Of a stretch of DNA of 11,665 nt, positions 4,035 to 11,665 are shown piece by piece (the first letter of the stretch is position 1; each line of letters opens with the position of its first letter). Origin of the DNA: PALSA-1196 sp036833805 (GTDB lineage: Bacteria; Pseudomonadota; Gammaproteobacteria; Steroidobacterales; Steroidobacteraceae); NCBI GenBank assembly GCA_036833805.1, contig DAITPA010000054.1, forward strand, positions 1 to 11,665. Direction: 5' to 3'. The position numbers were made by a program, and so were the translations under genes. The notes beneath the pieces were generated by a model. That model had not been told where the DNA came from, did not search any database, and saw only the letters and a program-made list of their open reading frames with translations.

Positions 4035-6647
4035 GTGAAAAACACCGAGAAAATAGGCGTTTCTGAACATACGCCAATGATGCAGCAGTATCTGCGCATC
4101 AAGAGTCAGCACCCGGACACGCTGCTGTTCTATCGGATGGGGGATTTCTACGAGCTTTTCTTTGACGACGCACGGCGCGCCGCAACGCTGCTCGATATCA
4201 CGCTGACAGCGCGCGGCCAGTCGGCGGGTGAGCCCATCCCCATGGCCGGCGTTCCGGTACATGCGGCCGAGGCGTACCTCGCGCGCCTCGTGCGGCGCGG
4301 CGAGTGCGTCGCAATCTGCGAGCAGATGGGTGACCCTGGAAAAACAAAGGGCCCACTCGAGCGCCAGGTAGTCCGCGTCATCACACCCGGGACGGTTACC
4401 GACGAGGCACTTCTCGAGGGGCGCCGCGATACATTGGTCGCGGCGGTGGCGCGAGCTGGTGCGAGCGACGATGAAGTTTTCGGGCTCGCGTGGCTTGATC
4501 TCGCCGCGGGACGTCTTACCGTTCTGCAATCAACCGGAAAGTTTGCGCTCGCAGCTGAGCTTGAACGGCTGAAGCCTGCGGAGCTTCTCTGCTCGGACCA
4601 AACCCTCTCCGCGGATCTCGCCGGCAGCGCTCGCGCGCTGCGTTCGCGTCCGCCCTGGCATTTTGAGCTCGCGAGCGCCTCGCGTCTCTTGACGGATCAA
4701 TTGGGTACTCTCGACCTCAAAGGCTTCGGTGCCGATGAGCTGCCGCTTGCGATAGCGGCCGCGGGGGCGCTCCTGCAATACATTCGCGAAACGCAAAAGG
4801 CAGCCGTGCCGCATATCCGGGCGCTCGCGGTTGAGGAGCGCAGCGAGGCTTTGGGTCTTGATGCGAGAACGCGACGCAACCTCGAGCTCGATGTGAGCTT
4901 GAATGACCATCCGGAGGCCACTTTATTCGCACTCCTCGATACCTGCGCAACGACGATGGGGTCGCGCCAGCTGCGGCGCTGGTTGAACCGCCCATTGACC
5001 GATCAGACGGTACTGAGAAGCCGCCACCACGCGGTCGCCGCTTTGATTCAGGGGCGGCACTTCGAAACCTTGCGCCAGGAGCTTGCCGGCGTCGGCGACA
5101 TCGAGCGCATCCTTGCGCGCGTCGCACTGCGCTCCGCGCGGCCGCGGGATCTTACGCAGCTGCGCGCATCCTTAGGAGCATTGCCGGCACTGCGTCGCTT
5201 CGCGGCAGCGATTGATTCCCCCGCAATCGAAGCACTACGAGCGCGTATCGGCGAGCATACCGATACCGCGAGCCTCCTGTCGGCAGCGATCGCAGCGGAG
5301 CCTGCCACCGTCTTGCGCGATGGCGATGTAATCGCAACCGGTTACGACGCCGATCTGGATGAGCTGCGTCGCATCGCCACACACACGGATGAATTTTTGC
5401 TCGAGCTCGAAGAGCGCGAGCGCGCACGCACCGGGATCGCGGCATTGAAACTCGGCTTCAACCGCGTGCAAGGATTCTTCATCGAGGTCGCGCGCCGCGA
5501 TGCCGAGCGGGTTCCGAAAGACTATCTGCGCCGGCAGACGGTGAAGTCCGCTGAGCGCTTTATCACGCCGGAATTAAAAAGCTTCGAGGAGAAAGTGTTG
5601 AGTGCGCGCGAACGCGCACTGGCGCGCGAACGCGAGCTCTACGAAGTTGTGTTGAATGACCTCATCGAGCGCTTGGCGCCGCTGCAGGCGAGCGCCGCTG
5701 CGCTTGCCGAGCTTGACGCGTTTGCGGCATTTGCAGAGCGCGCGTTGGCGCTCGATTGGACCGAGCCGACCCTTGTAGCTGAGCCCGCGATCAGTATCAC
5801 CGGCGGGCGTCACCCGGTCGTCGAGCAATTTTTGGATGCCGCGTTCGTGCCGAACGATCTTAGGTTCGATGCCGAGCGGCGCATGCTGATCATCACCGGC
5901 CCGAACATGGGTGGAAAATCGACATACATGCGGCAGCTGGCGCTCATTGTCCTACTGGCGCACGTGGGAAGCTTCGTGCCCGCAACGCACGCGCGCATCG
6001 GCCCCGTGGATCGCATCTTCACGCGCATTGGAGCCGCAGATGATCTTGCCGGCGGGCGCTCGACCTTCATGGTGGAAATGACGGAGACGGCGAACATTCT
6101 GCACAACGCCGGCCCCAAGAGTCTCATCCTCATGGATGAGATCGGCCGCGGCACGAGTACCTTTGATGGCCTGTCGCTCGCCTGGGCAATCGCCCGCTAC
6201 ATCGCGATTCGCCTCAAGTCCTTCACGCTTTTTGCCACGCACTATTTCGAGCTCACGACGCTGGCGCAGGAAATCGACGGCTGCGCGAACGTGCACCTGG
6301 ATGCGACCGAGCATGGCGATGAAATCGTGTTTCTGCATGCCGTGAAGGACGGACCCGCGAACCGCAGCTACGGGCTGCAGGTCGCACAGCTTGCGGGCGT
6401 GCCGCAGGCGGTCATTCTTAAGGCGCGGCATTATCTTGAAACGCTTGAGGCCGCACGCGACAGCAGACCCGCACGCGCGGGTGCGGCGGCGCAGCAGCAA
6501 TTGCCGCTTGCGCCGCCGGCGCCGCGCGATCCGCTGGCCGAGGAGCTCATCGCCGCGGTGGCGGCATTGGATCCGGATGCACTTTCCCCGAAGGCCGCGC
6601 TCGCGGCGCTGTACGAGTTGCGCGCGCTACTTGACAAGCCGCGCTGA
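4035..6647 (+). CDS. mutS: DNA mismatch repair protein MutS
   Basis: MutS recognises mismatches and small loops as a dimer and, with ATP, recruits MutL. The 870 residues compare with 853 in E. coli. The mismatch-reading Phe-x-Glu motif is in GDFYELF (Phe38, Glu40). Connector, lever and clamp regions follow without a break. Walker A GPNMGGKS spans 622-629, Walker B ILMDE ends at Asp701-Glu702, and FATHYFELTTLA is the His signature. The tail DPLAEELIAA...LYELRALL matches the C-terminal tetramerisation element. The GTG at 4035 is used because the conserved SEHTPMMQQYL lies 9 residues in. No Shine-Dalgarno sequence precedes it: the upstream bases are the TTTTAGACA repeat and AATACG. The alternative ATGs at 4077 and 4080 would lose the conserved lead and also lack a ribosome site. 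It is convergent with the hydrolase gene, 8 nt away. Codon use looks like that of its neighbours. Confidence 0.97.
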   Translation: MKNTEKIGVSEHTPMMQQYLRIKSQHPDTLLFYRMGDFYELFFDDARRAATLLDITLTARGQSAGEPIPMAGVPVHAAEAYLARLVRRGECVAICEQMGDPGKTKGPLERQVVRVITPGTVTDEALLEGRRDTLVAAVARAGASDDEVFGLAWLDLAAGRLTVLQSTGKFALAAELERLKPAELLCSDQTLSADLAGSARALRSRPPWHFELASASRLLTDQLGTLDLKGFGADELPLAIAAAGALLQYIRETQKAAVPHIRALAVEERSEALGLDARTRRNLELDVSLNDHPEATLFALLDTCATTMGSRQLRRWLNRPLTDQTVLRSRHHAVAALIQGRHFETLRQELAGVGDIERILARVALRSARPRDLTQLRASLGALPALRRFAAAIDSPAIEALRARIGEHTDTASLLSAAIAAEPATVLRDGDVIATGYDADLDELRRIATHTDEFLLELEERERARTGIAALKLGFNRVQGFFIEVARRDAERVPKDYLRRQTVKSAERFITPELKSFEEKVLSARERALARERELYEVVLNDLIERLAPLQASAAALAELDAFAAFAERALALDWTEPTLVAEPAISITGGRHPVVEQFLDAAFVPNDLRFDAERRMLIITGPNMGGKSTYMRQLALIVLLAHVGSFVPATHARIGPVDRIFTRIGAADDLAGGRSTFMVEMTETANILHNAGPKSLILMDEIGRGTSTFDGLSLAWAIARYIAIRLKSFTLFATHYFELTTLAQEIDGCANVHLDATEHGDEIVFLHAVKDGPANRSYGLQVAQLAGVPQAVILKARHYLETLEAARDSRPARAGAAAQQQLPLAPPAPRDPLAEELIAAVAALDPDALSPKAALAALYELRALLDKPR

Positions 6648-6655
6648 CGCTGCGC

Positions 6656-7288
6656 TTAGGCAGATGCGCGCAACGAGAAATGCCCGCGCGTTAGAAACTC
6701 GCCCGTCTCGCGCGCCACGCGCGCCGAGAGCAACATTCCCATATGGCTGACGGGCAGCGTGATGTGATCGGTCGCGCCGGGCAGGCGCGTTTCGCGCACC
6801 GCTACCGTGCCATCATTCGGCTCGTCAAATCCGGCCACGAACTGCCCAAGGCCGGCGCGGCGCGTGCCGGCGATAATGCCCAGATCCCGCGCGCCGGCCC
6901 ACTGCCGGTTGCGGGTGGTCAATAACTCCTCGGCGACGCAGCTACCAAGGAGCGCGCCCGCCCAGCGCGCTCGGGCCGCATTGGCTGCGGCGCGGCTCGC
7001 AACCGCCGGCGTACCGAGGAACACAACGCGGCCGGGCGGCTGCACTGGGAAGCGCTCGAGGAACCGGTAGGCAACGAGACCGCCCAAACTATGCCCGAGC
7101 AAATGCAGCTGCGCAGGGGATCTCTCATCGACAAACGCCTGCAGGCTTGCCGTCACTTCCGCCATCGTGGCCGAGATGCTCGGGTATCTGAAGACCGCTA
7201 CGTCAAATCCGTAAAGATCCTGCAAGCGGCGGCGCAACAGGAAAGACTCGTGACCGAAAAGCCACAGACCATGCAGATAGACGACCAA
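6656..7288 (-). CDS. Small alpha/beta hydrolase (lipase/esterase-like)
   Basis: This 210-residue hydrolase fold protein is of the compact lipase/PGAP1-like type; the substrate is unknown. YLHGLW at 4-9 is the oxyanion turn. GHSLGG puts the nucleophile at Ser67; Asp159 in PNDGTVAV and His182 in SHMGML complete a plausible triad. There is no signal peptide or membrane helix, so it is probably cytosolic. The start is the TTG at 7288. The frame is closed by a TGA about 45 nt upstream inside aspS, and no ATG or GTG lies between, so TTG is the best available codon, with a weak ribosome site. Its stop is 8 nt from the mutS stop with no terminator between, so transcripts may overlap. The 7-nt gap to aspS suggests cotranscription and translational coupling. 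Confidence 0.85.
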   Translation of the reverse strand: MVVYLHGLWLFGHESFLLRRRLQDLYGFDVAVFRYPSISATMAEVTASLQAFVDERSPAQLHLLGHSLGGLVAYRFLERFPVQPPGRVVFLGTPAVASRAAANAARARWAGALLGSCVAEELLTTRNRQWAGARDLGIIAGTRRAGLGQFVAGFDEPNDGTVAVRETRLPGATDHITLPVSHMGMLLSARVARETGEFLTRGHFSLRASA

Positions 7289-7295
7289 GGCGCGC

Positions 7296-9065
7296 TCACT
7301 GCGCCCCGGGGTGCACGCGGATATGCAGCTCCTTCAGCTGCGCGTCGCTCACTTCGGTCGGGGCATCGGTGAGCGGATCGGCCGCCGTTTGCGTCTTCGG
7401 AAAGGCGATCACCTCGCGGATTGAGTCGGCGCCCGCCATCAGCATCGCGAGCCGATCCAATCCAAAGGCGATGCCGCCATGCGGCGGCGCGCCGAGCTTC
7501 AATGCCTCGAGCAAATGGCCAAACTTGGCAGCCGCTTCGGCGGGCTCGATGCCGAGGAGCTCGAAGACGGTCGACTGCATTTCCTGACGGTGAATACGCA
7601 CCGAACCGCCAGCAATCTCCGAGCCGTTCAGAACCAAATCGTAGGCTCGCGCGGTGGCGCCGGAGGGAAACGCGCGCAGCGCCGCCGGATCATCATCCTG
7701 TGGCGATGTGAAGGGATGATGCATCGCGCTCCAGCGCTGCCTGTCTTCATCCCACTCAAACATCGGAAAATCAACCACCCACAACGGCTGCCAGCCCACT
7801 TGCACGAGTCCGCAGTCCTGCCCGACCTTCAGCCGCAGGGCCCCGAGCGCATCATTGACGATCTTGGCGCGATCCGCGCCGAAGAAGATGAGATCGTTGT
7901 CGGCCGCGGCCGTGCGTTCAAGAATAGCGGCGACCGCCGCGTCGTTCAGGAATTTGACGATCGGCGATTGCAAGCCCTCGCGTCCCTGTGCGCACGAGTT
8001 GACCTTGACGTAGGCAAGCCCTTCGGCGCCATAGCGCGCAACGAACGCCGCGTAGGCGTCGATGGCCTTCCTCGACAGCGCACCGCCCCCCGGTACGCGC
8101 AGCGCGGCCACGCGCCCGGCGGCATCGTTCGCAGGGCCCGCAAAGACTTTGAAATCGCAGTCTTTGAGAACATCCCCCACATCGACAAGCTCGAGCGGTA
8201 CGCGCAAATCCGGCTTGTCCGAGCCGAAGCGGCGCATCGCCTCGGCGAACGACAGGCGCGGGAACGGATCAGGCAGGGAAACATTCAGCACTTCCTTGAA
8301 CAGCTGCCGCGCCAGCTGCTCCATGAGAGCCATGATCTTCTCTTGCGAGAGGAACGACGTTTCGACGTCGAGCTGCGTGAATTCTGGCTGGCGGTCGGCG
8401 CGCAGATCCTCGTCGCGAAAGCAGCGCACGATCTGATAATAGCGGTCGAAGCCTGCAATCATGAGGAGCTGCTTGAAGATCTGCGGCGACTGCGGCAGAG
8501 CAAAGAACTTGCCCGGATGGGTGCGGCTCGGCACGAGATAGTCGCGCGCGCCCTCCGGAGTCGCCTTGGTCAGCATCGGCGTCTCAAGGTCAATAAAACC
8601 GTGGTCATCCAAAAAACTGCGCATCGCACGCGTGATGCGATGCCGCTGTCTTAAGCGCCGACTCATCACCTCGCGGCGCAGATCGAGGTAGCGGTATTTG
8701 AGCCGCAGCTCCTCGTGCACCGTCTCGTCGAGCTGGAATGGCAACGGTTCGCTGCGATTCAAGACTTCGATCTGTTCTGCGAGAAGCTCCACCGCTCCCG
8801 AGGCAAGCTGCGTATTGGCGGTATTGCCGGGACGCGCGCGCACGTGGCCTTTGACACGGATGACAAACTCACTGCGCAAGCGCTCGGCCTCGGCGAACAC
8901 TGCAGCCGCATCCGGATCGAAGACCACCTGCAGGAGACCCTCACGGTCGCGCAGATCGACGAAGATCACGCCGCCGTGATCGCGCCTGCGATGCACCCAG
9001 CCCGCAACGGCGACCTCTTTTCCGATCAAGGCCTCATTGACCTCACCACAGTAATGGCTGCGCAT
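7296..9065 (-). CDS. aspS: Aspartyl-tRNA synthetase, probably non-discriminating (Asp/Asn)
   Basis: This class IIb synthetase charges tRNA with aspartate in the cytosol. The 589 residues match the bacterial type: N-terminal OB-fold anticodon domain (about 1-110), catalytic core with motif 2 FRDEDLRADRQPEFTQLD, a bacterial GAD insertion (about 285-420), and motif 3 GGIAFGLDRLAML near the end. The anticodon domain has RRRDHGG (His30) and RARPGNTAN (Gly80). These correspond to His31 and Gly82/83 of Pseudomonas aeruginosa AspRS, linked to relaxed tRNA choice; E. coli has Leu in the first position. I therefore infer mischarging of tRNA-Asn, with repair by the GatCAB amidotransferase encoded elsewhere. 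The ATG at 9065 follows the DUF502 stop by 1 nt, so translational coupling is likely; no separate ribosome site is seen. Confidence 0.97.
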   Translation of the reverse strand: MRSHYCGEVNEALIGKEVAVAGWVHRRRDHGGVIFVDLRDREGLLQVVFDPDAAAVFAEAERLRSEFVIRVKGHVRARPGNTANTQLASGAVELLAEQIEVLNRSEPLPFQLDETVHEELRLKYRYLDLRREVMSRRLRQRHRITRAMRSFLDDHGFIDLETPMLTKATPEGARDYLVPSRTHPGKFFALPQSPQIFKQLLMIAGFDRYYQIVRCFRDEDLRADRQPEFTQLDVETSFLSQEKIMALMEQLARQLFKEVLNVSLPDPFPRLSFAEAMRRFGSDKPDLRVPLELVDVGDVLKDCDFKVFAGPANDAAGRVAALRVPGGGALSRKAIDAYAAFVARYGAEGLAYVKVNSCAQGREGLQSPIVKFLNDAAVAAILERTAAADNDLIFFGADRAKIVNDALGALRLKVGQDCGLVQVGWQPLWVVDFPMFEWDEDRQRWSAMHHPFTSPQDDDPAALRAFPSGATARAYDLVLNGSEIAGGSVRIHRQEMQSTVFELLGIEPAEAAAKFGHLLEALKLGAPPHGGIAFGLDRLAMLMAGADSIREVIAFPKTQTAADPLTDAPTEVSDAQLKELHIRVHPGAQ

Positions 9066-9066
9066 C

Positions 9067-9687
9067 TCAGGCCGGCTGCGGCACTACGACGCCGAGTGTG
9101 ACGATCATTTTCATGGCGGCATCGACACTCATGGAAAGCTCGATGACTTCCGCGCGCGGCACGATAACGATGAAGCCGGAGGTCGGATTGGGTGTCGTTG
9201 GAATGAAGACGCAAACGGCGACGACACCGGTCTTGGTGCTGATCTCGCCGAGGTTATCGGCGGTGAGAAAGCCCATGCTCCAGAGCCCGGCGCGCGGATA
9301 GGGGATCAGCACCACCTTGCGAAACGCTTTGTCCTGCGAGAAGACGCTCTCCGCCAAGCCCTTCACGCTACTGTAGATCGAGCGCACCAGAGGAATTCTC
9401 TGCAGCAGGTCCTCCCAATAATCGACCAGCTGGCGCCCGATGAGATTCGTCACGAACAGCCCCGTTACCAGCAGGATGACGAACGCCAGCACCGCACCCA
9501 ATCCCGGAAGACCAAATCCAAAGAGCGCCTCGGGGCGGTAGGACGCGGGCACCAGCAGCAGGGTCTGATCCATGAGCTGCACGAGGAAGCGTATGACCCA
9601 TACGACCGCCAGAATCGGCAGCCAGACGAGCACACCGGCGACGAGGTAGCGCCTGAGACTGCGCGGACGCGCAGCGGCCGGGCTCAT
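9067..9687 (-). CDS. DUF502 family inner-membrane protein
   Basis: This 206-residue protein belongs to the DUF502 family, whose function is not established. After a short basic N-terminus (RPRSLRRY) there are two hydrophobic helices, about residues 15-38 and 61-83. A family-typical soluble part follows: RIPLVRSIYSSVKGLAE, VLIPYPRAGLWSMGFLT, VFIPTTPNPTSGFI and a Met-rich helix near VDAAMKMIVTLG. It should sit in the cytoplasmic membrane with the large domain on one face. The ATG at 9687 overlaps the fmdB-like stop in ATGA, and its own stop is 1 nt from aspS, so it is an inner cistron of the clpB-to-aspS unit. The order zinc-ribbon protein, DUF502, aspS recurs in many proteobacteria. Confidence 0.92.
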   Translation of the reverse strand: MSPAAARPRSLRRYLVAGVLVWLPILAVVWVIRFLVQLMDQTLLLVPASYRPEALFGFGLPGLGAVLAFVILLVTGLFVTNLIGRQLVDYWEDLLQRIPLVRSIYSSVKGLAESVFSQDKAFRKVVLIPYPRAGLWSMGFLTADNLGEISTKTGVVAVCVFIPTTPNPTSGFIVIVPRAEVIELSMSVDAAMKMIVTLGVVVPQPA

Positions 9688-10145
9688 CGTCGTTTCTTCC
9701 TCACGGCGCTCTTCGCCTTCACGCTCGGCTTGGCTGCGCTCTTGCGCGCGCTCTTGGTAAGGCGGCGCTGACCGCCACTTGCGGATGCGGACTTGCTTTC
9801 GGCCGCGGGCTTACTGTCCGCAGGTTTCGCATCCTGCGCGCCGCCCTCGGCAGCCTTTTCAGCGGGCTTGGCTTCGGTCTTCGCCTCCTTGCCGGCCTCC
9901 TTACTCTCGCCCGCTTCCTTCTTGTCGGGTTCCTTATCGGCGAGATTGCGCTTCTGTTCCTTATCGGACTTGAAGTCAGTCTCGTACCAGCCTGCGCCCT
10001 TCAGGCGAAAAACCGGCGCGGAGACAAGCTTCTTCAAGCTGCTGCGGCCACACGACGGACATTTTTTCAGCGGCTCATCAGAGACCTTCTGCATGACCTC
10101 CTTGTAGAACTTGCAGTGGGTGCACTCGTACTCGTAAACCGGCAT
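9684..10145 (-). CDS. FmdB-family zinc-ribbon protein with a long Lys/Ala-rich tail
   Basis: This 153-residue protein carries the FmdB/CxxC_CxxC regulatory zinc ribbon at its N-terminus: MPVYEYECTHC, with Cys8, Cys11, Cys29 and Cys32 as ligands, then the family-typical VFRLKGAGWYETDF. FmdB was named as a putative regulator in a methylotroph; its molecular role in most bacteria is unknown. From about residue 65 the sequence becomes low-complexity, rich in Lys, Ala, Glu and Ser, and ends in the very basic VKAKSAVRKKRR, which resembles histone-H1-like bacterial tails. That part is probably disordered and able to bind nucleic acid (inference). The ATG at 10145 has GGGAGAG about 5 nt upstream. It lies 46 nt after clpB and overlaps DUF502 by 4 nt. 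Confidence 0.9.
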   Translation of the reverse strand: MPVYEYECTHCKFYKEVMQKVSDEPLKKCPSCGRSSLKKLVSAPVFRLKGAGWYETDFKSDKEQKRNLADKEPDKKEAGESKEAGKEAKTEAKPAEKAAEGGAQDAKPADSKPAAESKSASASGGQRRLTKSARKSAAKPSVKAKSAVRKKRR

Positions 10146-10191
10146 GATTCTCTCCCGACGCTAGAGGCAGCTTAAGCTAACCGAGCGGCGC

Positions 10192-11665
10192 TCACCCGGC
10201 GATCTGCTTGAACGTAAGCGCGCCGTCATGCACGCCGACCTGGATGCGGCTGCCCGGAACGAATTCGCCTTTCAGGATCCGCTGCGCGAGCGGATTCTCG
10301 ATCTGCTGCTGGATGGCACGCTTCAACGGCCGCGCACCGTAGACCGGATCGAATCCCGCCTCGCCAATGAGGTCGCGCGCCTTGTCATCGAGCACGAGGC
10401 CCATGTCGCGTTCCAGAAGCCGCGCGCGCAGGTAGCCCAACTGTATGTCGACGATGGCACGGATCTGCGGCGTGCCGAGCGGATGAAACACGACGATATC
10501 GTCGATGCGGTTGACGAATTCGGGACGGAAATTCTTCTGCACGATCTCCATCACCGCCGCTTTCATGCGCACGTAGTTGCCCTCGCCCGCGAACTCCAGA
10601 ATGACCTGCGAGCCCAAGTTCGACGTCATGATAATGACGGTGTTCTTAAAATCGACCGTGCGCCCCTGACCATCCGTGAGCCGCCCGTCATCGAGCACCT
10701 GCAACAGAACATTGAAGACGTCGGGATGCGCCTTCTCGATCTCATCGAGAAGAATCACGGCGTACGGGCGGCGCCGTACCGCCTCGGTGAGATAGCCGCC
10801 CTCTTCGTAGCCGACGTAGCCCGGCGGCGCGCCGATGAGGCGCGCGACCGAGTGCTTTTCCATGAACTCCGACATGTCGATGCGCACCATGGAGTCTTCG
10901 GTGTCGAACAGGAATTCGGCAAGCGCCTTGCAAAGCTCGGTCTTGCCAACGCCCGTCGGACCCAGAAACAAGAACGAGCCGTTCGGGCGGCGCGGGTCGG
11001 CAAGGCCGGCGCGCGAGCGGCGAATGGCGTTCGCGACGATGTGCACCGCTTCCTCCTGGCCGACGACGCGCCGGGCGAGCGCCTCTTCCATGCGCAACAG
11101 CTTCTCTTTTTCGCCTTCGAGCATCTTCGCAACCGGAATGCCGGTCCATTTGGAGACGACCTCGGCGATCTCCTCCTCCGTGACCTGATTGCGCACCAGG
11201 CGGATGTCTTTGGTCTCCGCGGCGAGCGCCGCGGCGAGCTTTTTCTCAAGCTCCGGGATGCGGCCATACTGCAGCTCCGCCATGCGCCCCAGATCCCCGG
11301 CACGGCGCGCCGTGTCGAGCTCGACGCGCACGCGATCAAGCTCAGCGCGAATATGCGCCGCGCCCTGTAAAGAGGCCTTCTCGGCTTTCCACTCCTCGTC
11401 GAGGTCGGCGAATTCCCTTTCGAGCCCGTGCAGCGTCTCCTCGAGCGTCTTCAAACGCTTGCGCGAAGCCTCGTCCTGCTCTTTCTTAAGGGCTACCTGT
11501 TCGATCTTCAGCTGAATGATGCGCCGCTCGAGCCGATCGAGCGATTCGGGCTTGGAGTCGATCTCGACGCGGATGCGCGCGGCTGCTTCGTCAATGAGGT
11601 CGATGGCCTTGTCGGGCAGCTGGCGGTCGGCGATGTAGCGGTGCGAGAGCGTCGCCGCGGCGACG
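10192..11665 (-). CDS. clpB: ClpB disaggregase, C-terminal part (N-terminus outside window)
   Basis: ClpB is a hexameric AAA+ chaperone that, with DnaK, extracts proteins from aggregates in the cytosol. The visible 490 residues start in the small domain of NBD1 (SHRYIADRQLPDKAIDLIDE), run through the coiled-coil middle domain (roughly the next 120 residues, rich in Glu, Lys and Leu heptads), then VVSKWTGIPVAKM. NBD2 follows with Walker A GPTGVGKTEL, pore loop GYVGYEEGGYLTEAV, Walker B VILLDEIEKAH and sensor-2 GARPLKRAI. The long middle domain and the absence of a ClpP-docking IGF/L loop in NBD2 mark ClpB rather than ClpA, ClpC or ClpX. The N-domain and most of NBD1 lie beyond base 11665. No terminator separates it from the zinc-ribbon gene, so heat-shock transcription of clpB may run on into the downstream genes (inference). 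Confidence 0.97.
   Translation of the reverse strand, partial: VAAATLSHRYIADRQLPDKAIDLIDEAAARIRVEIDSKPESLDRLERRIIQLKIEQVALKKEQDEASRKRLKTLEETLHGLEREFADLDEEWKAEKASLQGAAHIRAELDRVRVELDTARRAGDLGRMAELQYGRIPELEKKLAAALAAETKDIRLVRNQVTEEEIAEVVSKWTGIPVAKMLEGEKEKLLRMEEALARRVVGQEEAVHIVANAIRRSRAGLADPRRPNGSFLFLGPTGVGKTELCKALAEFLFDTEDSMVRIDMSEFMEKHSVARLIGAPPGYVGYEEGGYLTEAVRRRPYAVILLDEIEKAHPDVFNVLLQVLDDGRLTDGQGRTVDFKNTVIIMTSNLGSQVILEFAGEGNYVRMKAAVMEIVQKNFRPEFVNRIDDIVVFHPLGTPQIRAIVDIQLGYLRARLLERDMGLVLDDKARDLIGEAGFDPVYGARPLKRAIQQQIENPLAQRILKGEFVPGSRIQVGVHDGALTFKQIAG

Noticed and set aside
7479..8654. 391-codon plus-strand ORF inside aspS
   Set aside because: It is antisense to a highly conserved synthetase, its composition is Arg-rich as expected for a shadow of GC-rich coding sequence, and it has no family resemblance.
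10228..11370. 380-codon plus-strand ORF inside clpB
   Set aside because: It is antisense to clpB and explained by codon bias of the real gene; no independent ribosome site or motif.
1..11665. CRISPR arrays, rRNA or tRNA genes, replication origin, defence-system genes
   Set aside because: No spaced repeat array, RNA-gene core or iteron cluster was seen, and all long credible frames are assigned to known housekeeping or hydrolase families.

Overview
The window is a GC-rich (about 60%) bacterial chromosome segment. The gene set points to a gammaproteobacterium: recA downstream of a short amidase-only cinA/pncC, with mutS beyond, and a clpB, fmdB-like, DUF502, aspS series. The AspRS carries Pseudomonas-like non-discriminating residues. 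I cannot fix the genus; a Nevskiales/Steroidobacterales-type lineage is only a guess.

Layout. 1-672 (-): N-terminal 224 codons of recA, running off the left edge. 673-830: recA leader with a partial SOS-box match. 831-1328 (-): pncC/cinA C-terminal amidase. 1329-4034: an interruption of about 2.7 kb between pncC and mutS. 4035-6647 (+): complete mutS. 6656-7288 (-): small alpha/beta hydrolase, convergent with mutS. 7296-9065 (-): aspS. 9067-9687 (-): DUF502 membrane protein. 9684-10145 (-): FmdB-type zinc-ribbon protein. 10192-11665 (-): C-terminal 490 codons of clpB, cut by the right edge. The set from clpB to the hydrolase is tightly packed on one strand, with gaps of 46 nt, a 4-nt overlap, 1 nt and 7 nt, and looks like one transcription unit.

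The core genes are housekeeping: recombination and SOS (RecA), mismatch repair (MutS), pyridine-nucleotide salvage (PncC), tRNA charging (AspRS) and disaggregation (ClpB). The accessory part is the pncC-mutS interval. It starts with a diverged scrap of a mutS 5' end (1375-1422) at the place where mutS would be expected to begin opposite pncC. It continues with a decayed gene carrying a frameshift and an in-frame amber (1574-2087), an unrecognised coding-like fragment (about 2115-2309), an intact PHB-depolymerase-family esterase (2365-3423), and a gene-free, hairpin-rich stretch (3430-4034). The motif TTAGAC recurs at both sides of the interval and ends in a 17-bp perfect palindrome directly before mutS. 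My reading is that foreign DNA entered at the 5' end of a mutS locus, leaving the old mutS start behind while an intact, diverged mutS sits on the far side. No transposase, integrase, CRISPR array, tRNA or rRNA was found, so the mechanism is open.
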